A stretch of DNA of 64,000 nt from contig CM065811.1 of assembly GCA_033398695.1 (NCBI GenBank), forward strand, positions 115,491,501-115,555,500, given 5' to 3'. The position numbers were made by a program, and so were the translations under genes. Shown here in pieces: positions 21,067 to 33,593 of the stretch. Within the stretch, counting starts at the first letter, position 1. Every line of letters begins with the position of its first letter. The notes beneath the pieces were generated by a model. The model did not search any database and had not been told where the DNA came from. It saw only the letters and a list, made by a program, of their open reading frames with translations. The stretch is from Orobanche coerulescens. Lineage: Eukaryota > Streptophyta > Magnoliopsida > Lamiales > Orobanchaceae.

Positions 21067-21635
21067 CGGAAATGAAAGAGTTGTACATGCAGTTGCAGGA
21101 ACTTCTCGAGAAGGTGTTCATCAAGTCGAGTTGTTCACCGTGGGGAGCCCCGATTTTGTTTGTGAAAAAGAAGGACGGGTCCCAATGGATGTGTATAGAC
21201 TACCGCGAGTTGAATAAGCTTACGGTGAAGAATCGATATCCTCTGCCAAGAATCGATGACTTGTTCGACCAACTACAGGGAGCCTCGTGGTTCTCTAAGA
21301 TTGACTTGAGATTGGGGTATCATCAGATGCGGGTGAGGAATGAGGATACGGAGAAGACGGCCTTTCGCACACGGTACGACCATTATGGGTTTGTGGTGAT
21401 GCCTTTCGGGCTCAACAATGCACCAGCAGCGTTCATGGACCTTATGAATAGGGTGTGCAGGCCAATGCTGTGTCAGTCGGTGGTTGTGTTCATCGATGAT
21501 ATTCTTGTGTATTCGAAGTCGAAGGAAGAGCACGAGATGCATTTGCGAGAAGTTTTGGAAGTTTTGAGGCAAGAGAAACTTTATGCTAAGTTCTCCAAGT
21601 GTGAGTTCTGGTTACGGGTGGTCCAATTCCTATGA
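21036..21635 (+). CDS. Element C: reverse transcriptase
   Basis: A 200-codon frame spans the gypsy RT fingers and palm: [20 protein letters not shown], then [17 protein letters not shown], the [11 protein letters not shown] motif A, and the catalytic [12 protein letters not shown] (the F-I-D-D form of YxDD). It ends at a TGA replacing the glycine codon of the usual FLGH motif. It would copy the element RNA into DNA in the particle. Confidence 0.88.
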   Translation: MAKATYRLDPPEMKELYMQLQELLEKVFIKSSCSPWGAPILFVKKKDGSQWMCIDYRELNKLTVKNRYPLPRIDDLFDQLQGASWFSKIDLRLGYHQMRVRNEDTEKTAFRTRYDHYGFVVMPFGLNNAPAAFMDLMNRVCRPMLCQSVVVFIDDILVYSKSKEEHEMHLREVLEVLRQEKLYAKFSKCEFWLRVVQFL

Positions 21636-22703
21636 CATGTCGTGAACCAGAATGGTATTATGTTCGATCCGTCCAAGATTACTGCAGTGATGTAGTGGGA
21701 AGTGCCGAAGACTCCCACTGAAGTACGGAGTTTTCTAGGGTTAGCAGGGTACTACCAGAGATTTATTCAGGACTTCTCCAAGATTGCTTTACCTATAACC
21801 CGATTGACGAAGAAATTTGTGGCTTTTAGTTGGGTGAGGAATAGCAGAGAGCTTTTGAGGAGTTGCGCAGATGTTTATGCGAGGCTCCAGTGTTGACTTT
21901 GCCCGAGGGTATGGACTATGGAGGATCTAGTGGTGTATTGTGATGCTTCTCACCAGGGTTTGGGCATCGTTCTCATGCAGCGCGGTAAGGTCATAGCTTA
22001 CGCTTCGAGACAGTTGAAGCCTCATGAGACGAATTACCCGACTCATGACCTAGAGTTGGGAGCAGTGGTGTCTGCCCTCAAGATTTGGAGGCATTACTTG
22101 TATGGCGTCAAGTGTACGATATACACTGACCATAAATGCCTCAAATACTTGATGGACCAGCAAAACCTCAATATGCGTCAGAGGAGGTGGCTTGACGTAG
22201 TCAAGGACTACGATTGTGAGATACTTTCCCACCCGGGTAAAGCAAATGTTGTTGCGGATGCACTTAGTCGACATCCGGTTGGTGAACCATTGCATGGTTT
22301 GTGTCAGCTATTAACAGTAGTTACACCTCTCCTTGAGTCGATAGGTAGTGCTCAAGAAGTGGCAGTTCTTGACGAGAATTCCAGGCGTGAGAGAGTTTCG
22401 GGTGAACTTCTGAATTTTGTCCATGACAGTCGAGGTTTACTGACTCGGTATGGTAGAGTTTGGGTTCATTTCACTGGCGGGAATAGGAAGATATTGTTGG
22501 ATGAGGCACATAAGTCCAAGTTTTCTATTCATCCCGGAGCTACGAATATGTACCGCGACCTGCGAGAGAGTTATTGGTGGCCCGGCATGAAGCGGTATGT
22601 CGCCAAGTGTGTAGAGGTGTGCTTGACTTGTCGGAAAGTCAAGGCTGAGCATCAGCAGCCGCATGGAAAATTGCAGCCTTTAGAGATTCTGGTATGGAAA
22701 TAG
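21636..22703 (+). pseudogene. Element C: RT thumb, RNase H and integrase zinc finger
   Basis: It is broken into 21702-21896 (VRSFLGLAGYYQRFIQDFSK, the connection) and 21918-22703. The second has RNase H ([42 protein letters not shown]) and the integrase HHCC finger ([31 protein letters not shown]). The frame ends at TAG where related elements read Trp (WKW), a G-to-A change. Confidence 0.85.
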
Positions 22704-23790
22704 GAGCAGATCACGATGGATTTCATTACGAAACTCCAAAGGACTCCGCATGGGAATGATGCTATTTGGGTGATTGTCAATCGTCTGACCAAGAGTGCTC
22801 ACTTTTTGGCCATCAGGGAGAGCTCCTCGGTAGAGAACCTCGCATAGATGTTCATGCGAGAGATTGTAGCCAGGCACGGGGTGCCAGTTTCGATTGTCTC
22901 TGACAGGGACACCCGTTTTACCTCCCGATTTTGGGAGAGGTTTCAAGAGGAGATGGGTACGCGGTTGCATTTTAGCACGGCTTTTCATCCACAGACTGAT
23001 GGGCAGAGTGAGCGTACTATTCAGACCCTTGAGGATATGCTTCGGGCATGTGCTATTGACTTTGGAGGTAGTTGGGATCAGTACCTTCCTTTGGCGGAGT
23101 TTTCCTACAACAACAGCTTTCATTCCTGTATCGGCATGCCGCCGTACGAAATTTTGTATGGTAGGAAGTGCAGGATGCCCATTTGTTGGGGCGAGGTTGG
23201 TCAGCGAATATTGGGGAGCACCGATATTGTGCTGAAGACGACTGAGATGATACAGATGGTGAAGGACCATTTAGCTACTGCACAGAGTCAGAAAAAGAGT
23301 TACGCCGACAAGAGACGATCAGATTTGGAGTTTCAGGTGGGAGATTATGTGTTGTTGAAGGTGTCACCTTGGAAAGGGGTGATTAGGTTCCGTAAACGAG
23401 GAAAGTTAGGGCCCCGTTACATTGGATCCTATAAGGTCATCGCTCGAGTGGGAAAGGTAGCTTATCGCTTAGAGTTACCGGACGAGCTGAGTTTGATCCA
23501 CAACACTTTCCACGTGTCGCAGTTGCGGAAGTGCGTAGTGGATGAGTCTGCGGTGACTCCCCTCGAGGAAATTCAGATCGATGAGCGGCTTAATTACGTG
23601 GAAAATCCGGTTGCCATTCTCGATAGGAGGATGAGGACCTCGCGTAACAAGGTGATCGGTTTAGTGAAAGTCCAGTGGCAACACCGAAAGGTACCGAGTG
23701 GACTTGGGAACCCGAGGTTGAGATGTGAGAGAACTACACAGAGCTATTCGCGGGAGGAGACTTCGAGGACGAAGTCTAATTCAAGCGGGG
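22704..23790 (+). pseudogene. Element C: integrase core and chromodomain-like tail
   Basis: The first catalytic Asp lies in MDFI at about 22715, followed by VIVNRLTKSAHF, in which the usual Asp of VDR is Asn. A TAG at 22846 replaces a Gln. The frame 22848-23801 then gives SDRDTRFTSRFW (second Asp), HPQTDGQSERTIQ (Glu), the GPRYIGSYKV and NTFHVSQLRK blocks, and the start of a chromodomain-like VKVQWQH segment that shifts frame at about 23690. Such tails in chromoviruses direct integration to heterochromatin. Confidence 0.85.
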
Positions 23791-23796
23791 GAGAGT
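23785..23796 (+). other. Element C: polypurine tract
   Basis: GCGGGGGAGAGT directly precedes the 3' LTR and confirms plus-strand orientation. Confidence 0.75.
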
Positions 23797-25533
23797 TGTA
23801 AAGCTCGTGTCCCGGTATGGATTATGTTTATGTTGATTAATGTTTTCTTTATTTAAATGTTGTTAAAAGGGATTGTCGGGAAAGGCCAAAAGTGATTTAA
23901 GTCGTGTTAGTTGGCTTAAATTGTTAAATTTTATCTATTGTAGGTGGTAAGGAGAGTATTTTAAAAACTTAGGGACTAAATGGATATTTTTTGCAAATGA
24001 TGTGCATGGTTCGGCCCATGAAGGGAACCGACCCCCCTCCCTTTTTATTTCACGTTTCCTTGCGTCGCACATCCAAGAAACTTCTGCGAACCCTAATCGT
24101 CCCCCTTCTTCCTTGCTGCCATCGTGAGACCACCGAAGAGAGAGAGGTTCAGCGAGAAAGAGAGCGATAGAGAGAGAAGGAACCGACGGTCGGGAGGAAG
24201 CCGGAACCTCGTTGTGACTGTGACTATGTAGTCGTCGTGAGGTAAGCTTTTTCTTCTCGTCTGTTTTTTTGTCGTCGCCGTTAACCCTAATGCCTAAACT
24301 CTTAACCCGAATCGCATAAACCTTAATCTGAAAACTAAAGATATCATTTTATGTGAGAGATGCTGTTTCTGCCACTATTTTGTAATTTCCATAGAAAAAT
24401 CTAGAGAGCTCGGATTTAGGTGAAACCAGTGCCTGAATCTCACAACTTGAGTCTAGTATGTTTTTCATTTTTTGCAGAAAATTTAGTAAGGCCTCTAGCT
24501 AGGGCCAAATTAGCCTTTAGTACAGACTAGTCCGGATTTTTACTGTTCGGGTAGTCTGTATTGTAAAATGCATATAAAATAGTAGGGACCTCGTATGAAC
24601 GTGTGCGATATGTCCCTGGAAATATAAGACATGGAACTTTCTATGTGTGGAATAATAATTCGGGTTTGATGAGTTTAAGAGAGGCTAAACAGGTCACGAT
24701 CAGACCCGTAGTTTTAGACCTAAAGCTGGAAATTACACGTTTAGACTTGTAGTTACAAGTTTGGGTTAGGACTTCACTTTGACGCTTGATAACACTTATT
24801 TAGGTGGAAAGAAGTGAGTTGGAGTTGGCGGGGTCATATTACTGTTTGAGGATATCTGCTTTTCTTTTCGAGGTGAGTTCTCTCACTGCGTAGGTTAGGG
24901 GTTATATGCGCATTACTGTAGCTCGTGGGTGTGCTAGTTAATTTTGTTGTATCTGGTACTAGGCTGCGGCATCTAGTATGGACGTAGGTGTCGTATAAAA
25001 ACTCGGGGAGGCCGATAACTTGGGGAGACCGAAAAATACGTATATGGGTGTCGTATAAACTCGGGGAGACCGAGGAACACGTACACGCTGTTCTATGAAT
25101 TCGGGGAGACCGATGGTTATATAAACAGTTGTTCTTGCATGAGTTTGCTTGTTGAGGATATGTTCTCAAACTGGCATGTGTGGATTACTTGTATCTAACT
25201 GTGGTTAGGGGTAGTGTTCATATGATTGTTGTCCTATGTGGTGTTTGAATTCACTAAGCTTCGTGCTTACCCTTTTTCCTATAAATTACTGTTTCAGGTG
25301 TGAGTAGCAGTAAGGCGTGACGGTACACACTGGTGCGTTGAGAAGATTCTTTGTTATTATTTATCTTGAGACTCAAGTTTAGAATTATTACATTTTCCAC
25401 TGTGTTATTTGGGGTTGGTTGTTAAACTTAACGGTTGTGATGAAACGTTTATTTGACTCTCAACACTTATGGTTTTATCTATTAAAATGACATTTAAAAA
25501 AATCAAATTTATTGTAATTTTTAGGGTGTTACA
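23797..25533 (+). repeat. Element C: 3' LTR
   Basis: It runs from TGTAAAGCTCGTGTCCC to TAGGGTGTTACA and pairs with 4490-6214 with scattered substitutions and small indels. The minisatellite is at 24990-25121. Confidence 0.9.
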
Positions 25534-25842
25534 GGTGCGTACATGGTTTTTGCAACATGTATACTTAAATCACACAGGCAGATAGAAAACAGTAAATGAT
25601 AGAATGTAAATATACACAGATTTAAGTGGTTCAAGGTAAACCCCTCTACGTCCACTGGTCCTCCACACAGAATAAGAATAAAATCACAGCATACACAACT
25701 ATGTGACTTTAACTAAACATGTTGTTGTATCGTTCACACGGATTGATACAGACAACAGTAGCTTAGGCCGTTCACACAGATTGGCTTAGCTTCTTCGACT
25801 TGTTTCTTCGCACACGGATCGAGGCTTCGTCTTCAATGTTAT
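25534..25842 (-). repeat. Element A: LTR copy 2, part 2 of 3
   Basis: It continues the A LTR after C (GGTGCGTACATGG, matching 1299 onward in copy 1) and includes the hairpin at 25625-25656. It ends at GTTAT (25838-25842), the target duplication of element D. Confidence 0.85.
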
Positions 25843-27029
25843 TGTTGGCCACTAAGTATACTGGATACAGCTTGGAAAGTATTTTAAACAACAAGATGTA
25901 CTGATTTTAAATTTGAGTGCGTAGCGGAAGTCTTAAATAATAGGTTGCTATGGATACAACAACTCGATGTGCAGTGTATACTTAAATAATCACAGTTTAA
26001 TAAAACAATAAAAGCAGAAGGTAAATAACACAGTATTTAAAGTGGTTCGAGGTAAACCCCTCTACGTCCACTGGTCCTCCACACAGAAGTAAAAAGTTTA
26101 TTTTAATTACTGCGTACACAACTACGTAATTATAACAACACTTAATCAATATATCGTTCACACATATTGATATAAAGATCTTAGCTTCAACCCTTCACAC
26201 AGATTGGTTTGAGCTAACACTTGACTGGCTTCTTCACACACAGTTCTGAAGCTTCGTCTTCTTCGATACAATTCCTTCACACACAGTTCCGGAGTAGCAA
26301 AGATTCTCAATCCACACAGGGCTGATGGGTTTGTTCAAGGATAGAACAATATATGAACAACAGCTTTGACTTTCTGAGCTTCTAGCTGATGATGTGTTGT
26401 TCACGGTTTGGGCACTGTATATCTCTTTTGTCTGAATAGCAGAAAGCTTGAGGAGATATGTTTTGCTCTGATGTATATGATAATAACTTCGTAAGATTTT
26501 GGTATTGGTGACTGATCTTCAAAGCCTTGAGGGGATATATATAGTCTTCTGAAAATATAACCGTTGAGATAAATCCGTTGAGCAAGATTCCGTTCCAACG
26601 GGATGATGTGTTTGAATAAAACACGATCCGGATTTTGCGCTTGTTTGAAGATCTTTTGACTTACAGTATTTAAATAATTTATCCTTTAGTATTTAAATAC
26701 TTCTTTATCAACGGGACTTGACTTCTAGCGAATACTGAAGATTCCTGCTTTGTCCTGTTGAGAGCTGTATGGAAGAATCACTGTATTGTTAATTCGAGAC
26801 AACTTCCATACTTAGTCTTTATGAGACTTCTTTGCTGTAGGATAGGTTCCATTGTATGCTGGATCTACGAGAGGTCTTCGATACAGGTTGACACTTATGA
26901 TCAGCTTTTCGATACAGTTTGCTTACTGTATGCTGGATTGGAATATTGTCGTAACATCTTATCAACACTATTCAATACAGGGATTGTTTATCCTGACTGT
27001 TTTGATACCGGGTATTTGTTATCCCAACA
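25843..27029 (-). repeat. Element D: 3' LTR
   Basis: It starts TGTTGGCCACTAAG and ends TTATCCCAACA. TATA box TATATATA is at 26536-26543, hairpin at 26041-26072 (471 bases downstream on the element strand), AATAAA (minus) near 26098. It is clearly related to the B LTRs. Confidence 0.9.
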
Positions 27030-27524
27030 ATTTCCCCCTTTTTGACAATTTGCTAAGACTTAAATCTTTCAAGCCATCTTGATGATGCCAAAACCTTCTT
27101 CATGAAGCTAATAACCTTCTTGATGACTTCGGGCAGATATCTTGGTCTTCTGTCAAATGATCTGGCTTTCAGCAACTTAGTCTAATTTATGAACTGCTCA
27201 CAGGCGAGTTCGATACAGCTAAGAGTTTTTACAGCTTAAGCTTATGATTGGCGTGCAGGCACAATCTTACAATGTATTCTAGATGTATACAACTTAATCT
27301 ATGAACTGTTCGCAGACAAGTTCGTACAGCTTAATTTTTAAACAAGTTTCTATACTTGTGATTAATTTCAACAATTAAATTAAATTACGTAATCATTCAA
27401 TAACACAGTAGATTACGAGTTGTAATCTTTCAAGACAGGCAAATATTTTATTGATACTGAAATAGAGTACAAAAATTGCTGTTTTGAAAGTAAAATTACA
27501 AATAAAAATAATACACTAAGGTAT
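27030..27524 (-). other. Element D: polypurine tract and 3' non-coding region
   Basis: AAAAAGGGGGAAAT on the minus strand (27030-27043) abuts the LTR. The rest, to the ORF3 stop, shows no coding signal. Confidence 0.8.
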
Positions 27525-30500
27525 TCAGCTCCTATAATCAGAGTGTCTCCATGGTCTCTTGTTGGGATCGTTCTCGGTTCCACGCCACCAATGCTGTAGG
27601 GAATCATTGCCTCGATCTAAGTAGATTGCTCTACCATCGTATGATTTGTCGAAGGCGAGAATCCAGTCCTCTGGATGGGTGATCCGATCTCCTCGTCTAT
27701 GTTTGAACTTCATTTCTATTTAGAGAGGAAGATTTCCTTATTCTAACAACTTTGTAAATATATCTGCAGCCTCCGCTAAGGTTTTATATCCTTTGAAGAT
27801 GGCGGATTCCCTAACGAGTTTTGAAAAATATCTCATCAGTTTATTTCTCCTCCATTGCTTCACTTCTTCAGCAGTGGGATGGCGGTTGGTTGGCAGACGA
27901 ATTTCATAAGGCCTTATGATCATGTTTTGCCATGGGACGTTGGGATCATGGAACTCAGGTCGAGAACCTGAAATCCTGTATCCTTGAGCGGGTGCAGCTA
28001 GTTTGTTTAGTTCTGCAGTAATGCTGTCTTGAGCAGCATTAAATTCTCTTTCATGCTGAAGCCGCGTTCTCCTCGGGGCTTCTCTCGCTTCTTCCCCCTT
28101 TTTGGCGTCATCAAGGTATGACACCTTTTCATCAAGACGTCCCAGGATCTCCAGAACGGTATCCTGTTTTGTCTCAATATGTGACATTCTCTCAATGAGG
28201 GAGGAGAGCACCTGCGACATATCCTTAATGTTTTTGTCATGAGTTCGCAGTTGATAATTTGTTTCGATCATGGCTGATGTTGTCTTGGCCTCAGATATGC
28301 GTAGCTTGGATTGTTCTTCTCGCAGGATCTGCTCCTGCTTCTCTTGCAGATTGCTTAGGGCCTGCTTGAAGACATGTGGCAGGACAGTGAAGGCTTCGAC
28401 AACACGAGAGACTTCATGCCTTAAACCAGTCATTTCTTCAACGGCCGATGTGTGCATCCAATCCAGAGATTTTTCAACTGAGTGCAGGGCATTCACTGCC
28501 TCCTGAATGAATACAGTCTGGAGGCCAAGAGCACGTAATCGCTCTTTCCTAGTTTCAGTGCGAGGAGAATCACGTTAGGCTTGGCAAAATCTTCTATTCC
28601 ATTCAACCTTCTCAAATTCACGTTAGGACATGAAGTGAGTTGGACATCCTCAGGTGTAGTACCGTCATCGGATTCCAAGACGGTTGGTGGGGCGGGAGCT
28701 GATTTGATTTCGGCGGTAGGAGGTGCAACATCCTCCTGTTTCGAATTGGCTTATGAAGACATGGATACAGGAGGGACTGATTCCTCCTGGTGTCTCTCAG
28801 CGTCAGCGTGTTCCTGCAGAGGGACTGATTCCTCTTGCTGGAAGGCGCGTGATTCTTCTTCTTCGGCGGCGACAGCAGGCTCGGGTGCCTGTTCCGAAAT
28901 GAATGGTTGATCCTCCACGACAGGAAGGACTGATTCCTCCTGCTCGGGAATAATATCTGTCTGTTGCGAGGGGGGCTCATTGCGGCTTGATGACCCTTCA
29001 TCATTTTGTTGAACTTGGGGGACATCTCTTTCGTGAGCCTCCTCACGGCTCATTCTCAGACCTGCCTGAAAGGCATCATCGTCGTCGTCTGAGTCGTGGT
29101 CTTCTTTTGGACTTTTGGGAGATTCCTCGGACTTATCCTTTCCTTTCCTTCTGGCCTCTGATTTGTGCAAAAGATGGCTTTCAATTAACGCTTTGCAGCA
29201 TAGATTATCCCATTGGATCAGGGCTTCAACTTCTTTTGAGTCTGTCACTTCCAACACGAATCTTTCTTCATTGCTCCACTCGCTCCAGTTGTATAGGGTA
29301 TCGTATGGAGCTAGCCTGTAGCTTTTCCATTGAAGAAATCTTTCATAAGCCTGTTCAATTTGCACAGAAAGAAGGGTTTCATTGATAATAGAGTCCGGGG
29401 AGGGACTTCGTACAATGTTTGTATCCGCTGTATCGACTGGTTCCTCTAGAGGTGTGGGATCCTGTATGGAAGAGGGATTCCTTACAGGGGATGGCACCCC
29501 ATAGGAAGGTGGATCCTATACAGGTGTGAAATCCCGCATAGGAGAGTTAGATGTTGGCTCCAAAGGGGCAGCCGACTCGCTAGAGTCTTTCAAGTTGGCA
29601 GATGTCCTCGTATCCGTCATTGCCGCCAAAGGCTCGGGATTTACTGTCGATACAGTAACGGGCATCTGTTCCACAGGGGTTGGGCCCTGGGGTAGTTCAT
29701 CAGTGGGTTGCGCCACGATAGAAGCATCCTTGGAGGGTTTGGTAGATTTAGCTTTTGTGAGCCTTCGTAGCTTCCTTTTCGGTTTCTCAGCTGCAACAGG
29801 TGTCTTGCTGTGAGATCTCTTTTTTTTCCTTGAAGATTCCACACTCTGGGACTTAGTGGAAACGTCCCTTGGATCTTCAGATAGCGGTAGGTTCCGGATG
29901 AAAGGCTTGTTTGCAATCAGAATACTTTGATTGAAGGTTGTGGGCTTGACTCCTCCCAAGTATATCCGCGAACTTATCTTCTTTGTCCGAACTTCGTCAA
30001 AATGTGGTTTATGAATAAACCAAATGATTTCTTCTGAATAGCAGGTTTGGACACTTCTTCCTGCAAGCGTTTCAGAATAATTTGACACCAATTGACCTTT
30101 TCACAGGTCATAATAGCTACCATCATTCTAAACCTAAGATTAGTGCACATCTCAAATGCACTTGTACGATTTTCAATGATGCGACAGCAAAAATCATGCA
30201 AATAAACAAACGGTAAGCAAAAGTTTTTCTTATGGCAAGCGGTGTGAAAACCGTTGTCAAACCGGTGAACAAGCCATAATATTGGGTCAGCAACTCTTGA
30301 GACCCAAATGTCTCAAGTTCCTCCATGGTCAGGCCTTCAGAGGGTAGCCTGTAAATGTTTTTGAGAAGATCTTGATCGATGCAGATCTCCACTCCGCGAA
30401 TGACTGCTGTGATATCAGAAACATGTCCTCCTAGGGCCAGAGGCAGAAAACGAACCACTGCGTTGAGGTAGAACTCCTCAACAAGATGAACGTCATATTT

Positions 30501-30683
30501 CTCTGCGGTGTGGCTCCCAAGGCGGTAGAGGCCTTGTTGACGGATTCTGGTGATGACGACCTCCATCGTATCGACGTCATCAGTTTCAGCATGGATGCGT
30601 TCCATCACGACAGATCTGGAGAAGATCCATCCATCGATGAAGTTCAGAGACTTCTTGAGAGGGGATGTCTGAGCAGACGCCAT
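27525..30683 (-). pseudogene. Element D: ORF3, full length with several frameshifts
   Basis: It starts at ATG 30683 (MASAQTSPLKK), matching MAGQSSSP of B. Open pieces are 30683-30123, 30201-29974, 30091-29516, 29497-28751, 28496-27738 and 27713-27525, in changing frames. The order of regions is as in B: globular plant-transposon-protein-like domain (EEFYLNAVVRF, VIRGVEICIDQDLL), basic KKKRSHSK stretch, SP-rich and QEESVLP repeats, coiled coil (SVEKSLDWMHTSAVEEM), and the tail WRGTENDPNKRPWRHSDYR. Joining B and D shows that the ancestral product was about 1,000 residues. The role is unknown; the position is that of the Sirevirus env-like ORF. Confidence 0.8.
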
Positions 30684-31451
30684 TGATGATTCTTAAAAAA
30701 AGATGAAAAAGATATAAGAGGAATATGCAGTATACACTGAAAAACTTGTAGACTGAATTTGTTTGAGTGCTCTTAAAAATATGTAGAAGGCGTAAAGATC
30801 TCAAATGGCATTTTCAGTCCTTTTATAGTATGCGGTGAAGAAGGGTTTTCAGGGTACGAATGGTCAGATTTAAGGGATGTGAACCGGTGTTTGAAATGAA
30901 CGGTCACGATGGACTGAGTGTAACTGGTACACTTATCCATGGAATATTAAAATAGGAGCGGGTCCCACTTCTGACATTTGTTGTTACCCTTAATGCCTGA
31001 AACGGCGGTTTTAAATATTAAACAATTTGAAAACATCGCGGCTTTTGAGATTCGATTGTCCAGATGTCGTGTAAGGCATTTAATGTAAATGACGTTTGAC
31101 ATGAAAACAGGGCACGTGGACAAAAATTATTTTTAAAATGAAATATTATAATATATATAATGAATCGAAATTCCATAGTATGTGCTGTATCCGCGACGAT
31201 ACGGCGTTCCCCCTTAAAAGGTACATATAGGTTTCAATTCCATAAAGCAACTTTTGGATTAATGCCGTATTCATGGGTCATACTGTATTCCCCCTTAATT
31301 ATTGCACACGTCAGTTGTAGGATGATTCATATTAATTTGTTCACTACAGTGTTGTACTGAATGTTCTGAGTGTACAGATAATTAATGGTGGATACTATAT
31401 TCTTGGGTCTTACAGCATTCCCCCTCAATTGTTGAGTAAAACAGTAAATAC
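30684..31451 (-). promoter_or_regulatory. Element D: pol-ORF3 spacer with internal promoter signals
   Basis: There is no gene here. On the minus strand, CTATAAAAGG (core 30821-30827) lies exactly 144 bases before the ORF3 ATG, as in B. A G-box CACGTG is at 31113-31118. Purine tracts (about 31206, 31286 and 31418) repeat on the minus strand. The pol stop overlaps CTGTAAGTAT, a good 5' splice-site match. A pyrimidine run ending TTTTTTTAAG just before the ORF3 ATG could act as a 3' splice site. Confidence 0.65.
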
Positions 31452-31867
31452 TTACAGGGAGTCAGGCTGTAGCAATCCCAATTCTTGTCGAAGCATGTCG
31501 AATCTTGATGTGTCGAGAGGTTTGGTGAAGATGTCGGCCAACTGAATATCTGTATGAACTTTTTCAAGCCGAACATCCTTGTTCTCGACATGATTCCTTA
31601 TGAAATGATGCTTCATGTTGATATGCTTAGTGCGGGAGTGCAGGACAGGATTGTGCGTTATTGCAATTGCACTCGTACTATCACACATAATTGGCGTTTC
31701 CTTGGCTTCAATCCCATAATCTGACAACTGTTGCTGCATCCAAAGGATCTGCATACAGCAACTACCAGCAGCATAGTATTCTGATTCAGCCGTGGAAAGT
31801 GAGTTTGCCAATTGCTTCTTACTGAACCAAGAAACAAGTCTAGGTCCAAGGAAGTGACAAGTTCCAC
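31452..31867 (-). CDS. Element D: RNase H
   Basis: Frame 31811-31452 encodes NSLSTAESEYYAAGSCCMQ, CDSTSAIAITHNPVLHSRTKH and ADIFTKPLD, the copia RNase H C-terminal blocks with the acidic residues kept. The preceding part (31870-31970) shows the SDLGGCKLDRKST-type region in another frame, so an indel separates it from RT. Confidence 0.85.
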
Positions 31868-31970
31868 TTGTACTCTTCCTATCTAGCTTGCAGCCTCCGA
31901 GATCCGAGTCGCTGTATCCAACTAAATCGAATCCGCCTTCTTTAGGATACCACAGTCCTACAATGACTGT

Positions 31971-33047
31971 TCATTTAATGTACTTCAGGATTCGTTTAGC
32001 TGTATTGAAGTGTGATTCCTTAGGTGCTACTTGATATCTCGCACAAACTCCTACAGCAAACTGGATATCAGGCTTGCTAGCCGTTAGGTACAGGAAAGAG
32101 CTAAAAATCTTCCTGTAGAGTGATTGGTCAACCGACTTTCCGACTTCATCAGCACTAATTTGCACGGAAATGCTCATGGGAGTTGGCGATGATTTGGAAG
32201 TGTTCATGGGAGTTGGCAATGATTCGGAAGTGTTCATTCCAAATTTGTTGAGAAGCTCCTTGCTGTATTTTTCCTGGTTGATGAAAATCCCTGTAGGCAA
32301 CTGCTTTACCTGCAAACCTAGGAAATAACTAAGCTCTCCCATCATACTCATTTCAAATTTACTTTGCATGAGATGATAGAACCTTTGACATAAAGCAAGG
32401 TTAGTTGAACCAAATATAATATCATCAACATAGATTTGAACCATTAGAAGGTCTTCGCCTTCCTGTATTTTGAACATGGTTTTATCCACAACACCTTTCT
32501 CAAATCCATTATTGCTTAGATACTGGGACAGGGTCTCATACCATGCTCTAGGAGCTTGCTTAAGTCCATACAGTGCTTTCCTCAGCCTGTATACTTGATC
32601 GATGCCGTCTGTGTTGACAAACCCTGGTGGTTGTTCAACATAAACTTCTTCGGCAAGGTCTCCATTTAGGAATCCAATTTTGACGTCCATTTGGTATACA
32701 ATGAATCTCTTATGGGCGGCAAAGGCTAAGAATATCCTAATGGCTTCTAGTCTGGCTACAGGGGCAAACGTTTCATCGTAGTCTATGCCTTCTTCCTGTC
32801 TATAGCCTTGTGCGACTAGTCTTGATTTATTCCTTATAATAAGTCCATTTCGATCCTTCTTGTTTCTAAATACCCATTTGGTTCCAATAACCGATTGATG
32901 CATAGGTCTGGGTACAAGATACCATACATTGTTTCTTTCGAAACCGTTAAGCTCTTCTTCCATAGATGTTATCCAATGAGAATTATTAAGAGCTTCTATG
33001 GTAGAAACAGGTTCAGACTGGGCTAAGAATACAACAATAGTGCACAT
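31971..33047 (-). CDS. Element D: reverse transcriptase
   Basis: A 358-codon frame covers copia [12 protein letters not shown] (residues 39-48), [16 protein letters not shown] (75-90), [14 protein letters not shown] (118-131), [13 protein letters not shown] (159-171), catalytic YVDD (206-209) and the connection to RNase H. It looks functional at the motif level apart from DVKSAF changed to DVKIGF. An eleven-codon duplication of SLPTPMN/SSPTPM type near 32170-32235 is absent from B. It is in frame with gag and integrase, so the Met start is artificial. Confidence 0.9.
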   Translation of the reverse strand: MCTIVVFLAQSEPVSTIEALNNSHWITSMEEELNGFERNNVWYLVPRPMHQSVIGTKWVFRNKKDRNGLIIRNKSRLVAQGYRQEEGIDYDETFAPVARLEAIRIFLAFAAHKRFIVYQMDVKIGFLNGDLAEEVYVEQPPGFVNTDGIDQVYRLRKALYGLKQAPRAWYETLSQYLSNNGFEKGVVDKTMFKIQEGEDLLMVQIYVDDIIFGSTNLALCQRFYHLMQSKFEMSMMGELSYFLGLQVKQLPTGIFINQEKYSKELLNKFGMNTSESLPTPMNTSKSSPTPMSISVQISADEVGKSVDQSLYRKIFSSFLYLTASKPDIQFAVGVCARYQVAPKESHFNTAKRILKYIK

Positions 33048-33146
33048 GTTGAGTCTTCTAAGCTTGGATTGAGATTTCCATTCAGGAAATGGTGATTTCT
33101 TAGTATCTAGTTCTTATTGTGCACACAGTACATTTCCTTGTGTACT

Positions 33147-33593
33147 CTATATTCTCCTTCGGGTAGAAACACCAGCATTAATGTTTCCAATGATCATTTC
33201 TTGCGGGTGATCTCTCAACCATCTTCGGTTGGGTTCTAATTCAGGGTCCCGTACTGTATCGAGAGTTGCTGTAGTTTCAGCTTCAGCTTGTACAGCATCG
33301 GCTTCATCTACGTCGATTCTTACAGCTGCGGGGTTGATTTCTAGGTCAACAACAGGTTCTATGGGAGTTGGTGGATCTAAGATGGAAAGTTGTTGGATGT
33401 TCTGAGTAACAGCTTCTAATCCTGTAGGGTCATGGTGAGGTTCGTCAAACACTACATGAACTGATTCCTCGATCGTCAGCTTCCTTTTATTAAATATCCT
33501 GTAAGCTTTGCTGACGGAGGAGTATCCTACAAATATTCCTTCATCTGACTTCTCATCAAAGGTTCTAAGTTGATCCTTCCCATTATTCAACAC
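33147..33593 (-). CDS. Element D: integrase C-terminal region and linker to RT
   Basis: It carries [20 protein letters not shown], the conserved GKxLxxKS/IFxGY block that closes copia integrase, followed by an acidic, variable linker up to [19 protein letters not shown]. It is in frame with RT but is separated by a stop at about 33117 and, on the left side of integrase, by a stop at about 33603. Confidence 0.8.
   Translation of the reverse strand: MLNNGKDQLRTFDEKSDEGIFVGYSSVSKAYRIFNKRKLTIEESVHVVFDEPHHDPTGLEAVTQNIQQLSILDPPTPIEPVVDLEINPAAVRIDVDEADAVQAEAETTATLDTVRDPELEPNRRWLRDHPQEMIIGNINAGVSTRRRI

Larger units (their letters stand above)
4490..25533 (+). mobile_element. Element C: Ty3/gypsy chromovirus-like retrotransposon, plus strand
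   Basis: This is a full-length gypsy element inserted in an LTR of A and itself split by copia element B (6620-18855). It has a 5' LTR (4490-6214), a primer-binding site (6218-6229), a leader, gag, protease, RT, RNase H, integrase with a chromodomain-like tail, a polypurine tract (23785-23796) and a 3' LTR (23797-25533). The domain order, with integrase last, is Ty3/gypsy. The C-terminal sequence after integrase resembles the Tekay/Del group. Its LTRs differ at scattered sites and the genes carry many stops, so it is older than B. Confidence 0.9.

Noticed and set aside
22750..22800. Loss of a catalytic Asp in integrase of C (VIVNRLTKS)
   Set aside because: In Ty3-type integrases the first catalytic Asp is in MDFI, which is present; the changed residue is conserved but is not part of the catalytic triad.
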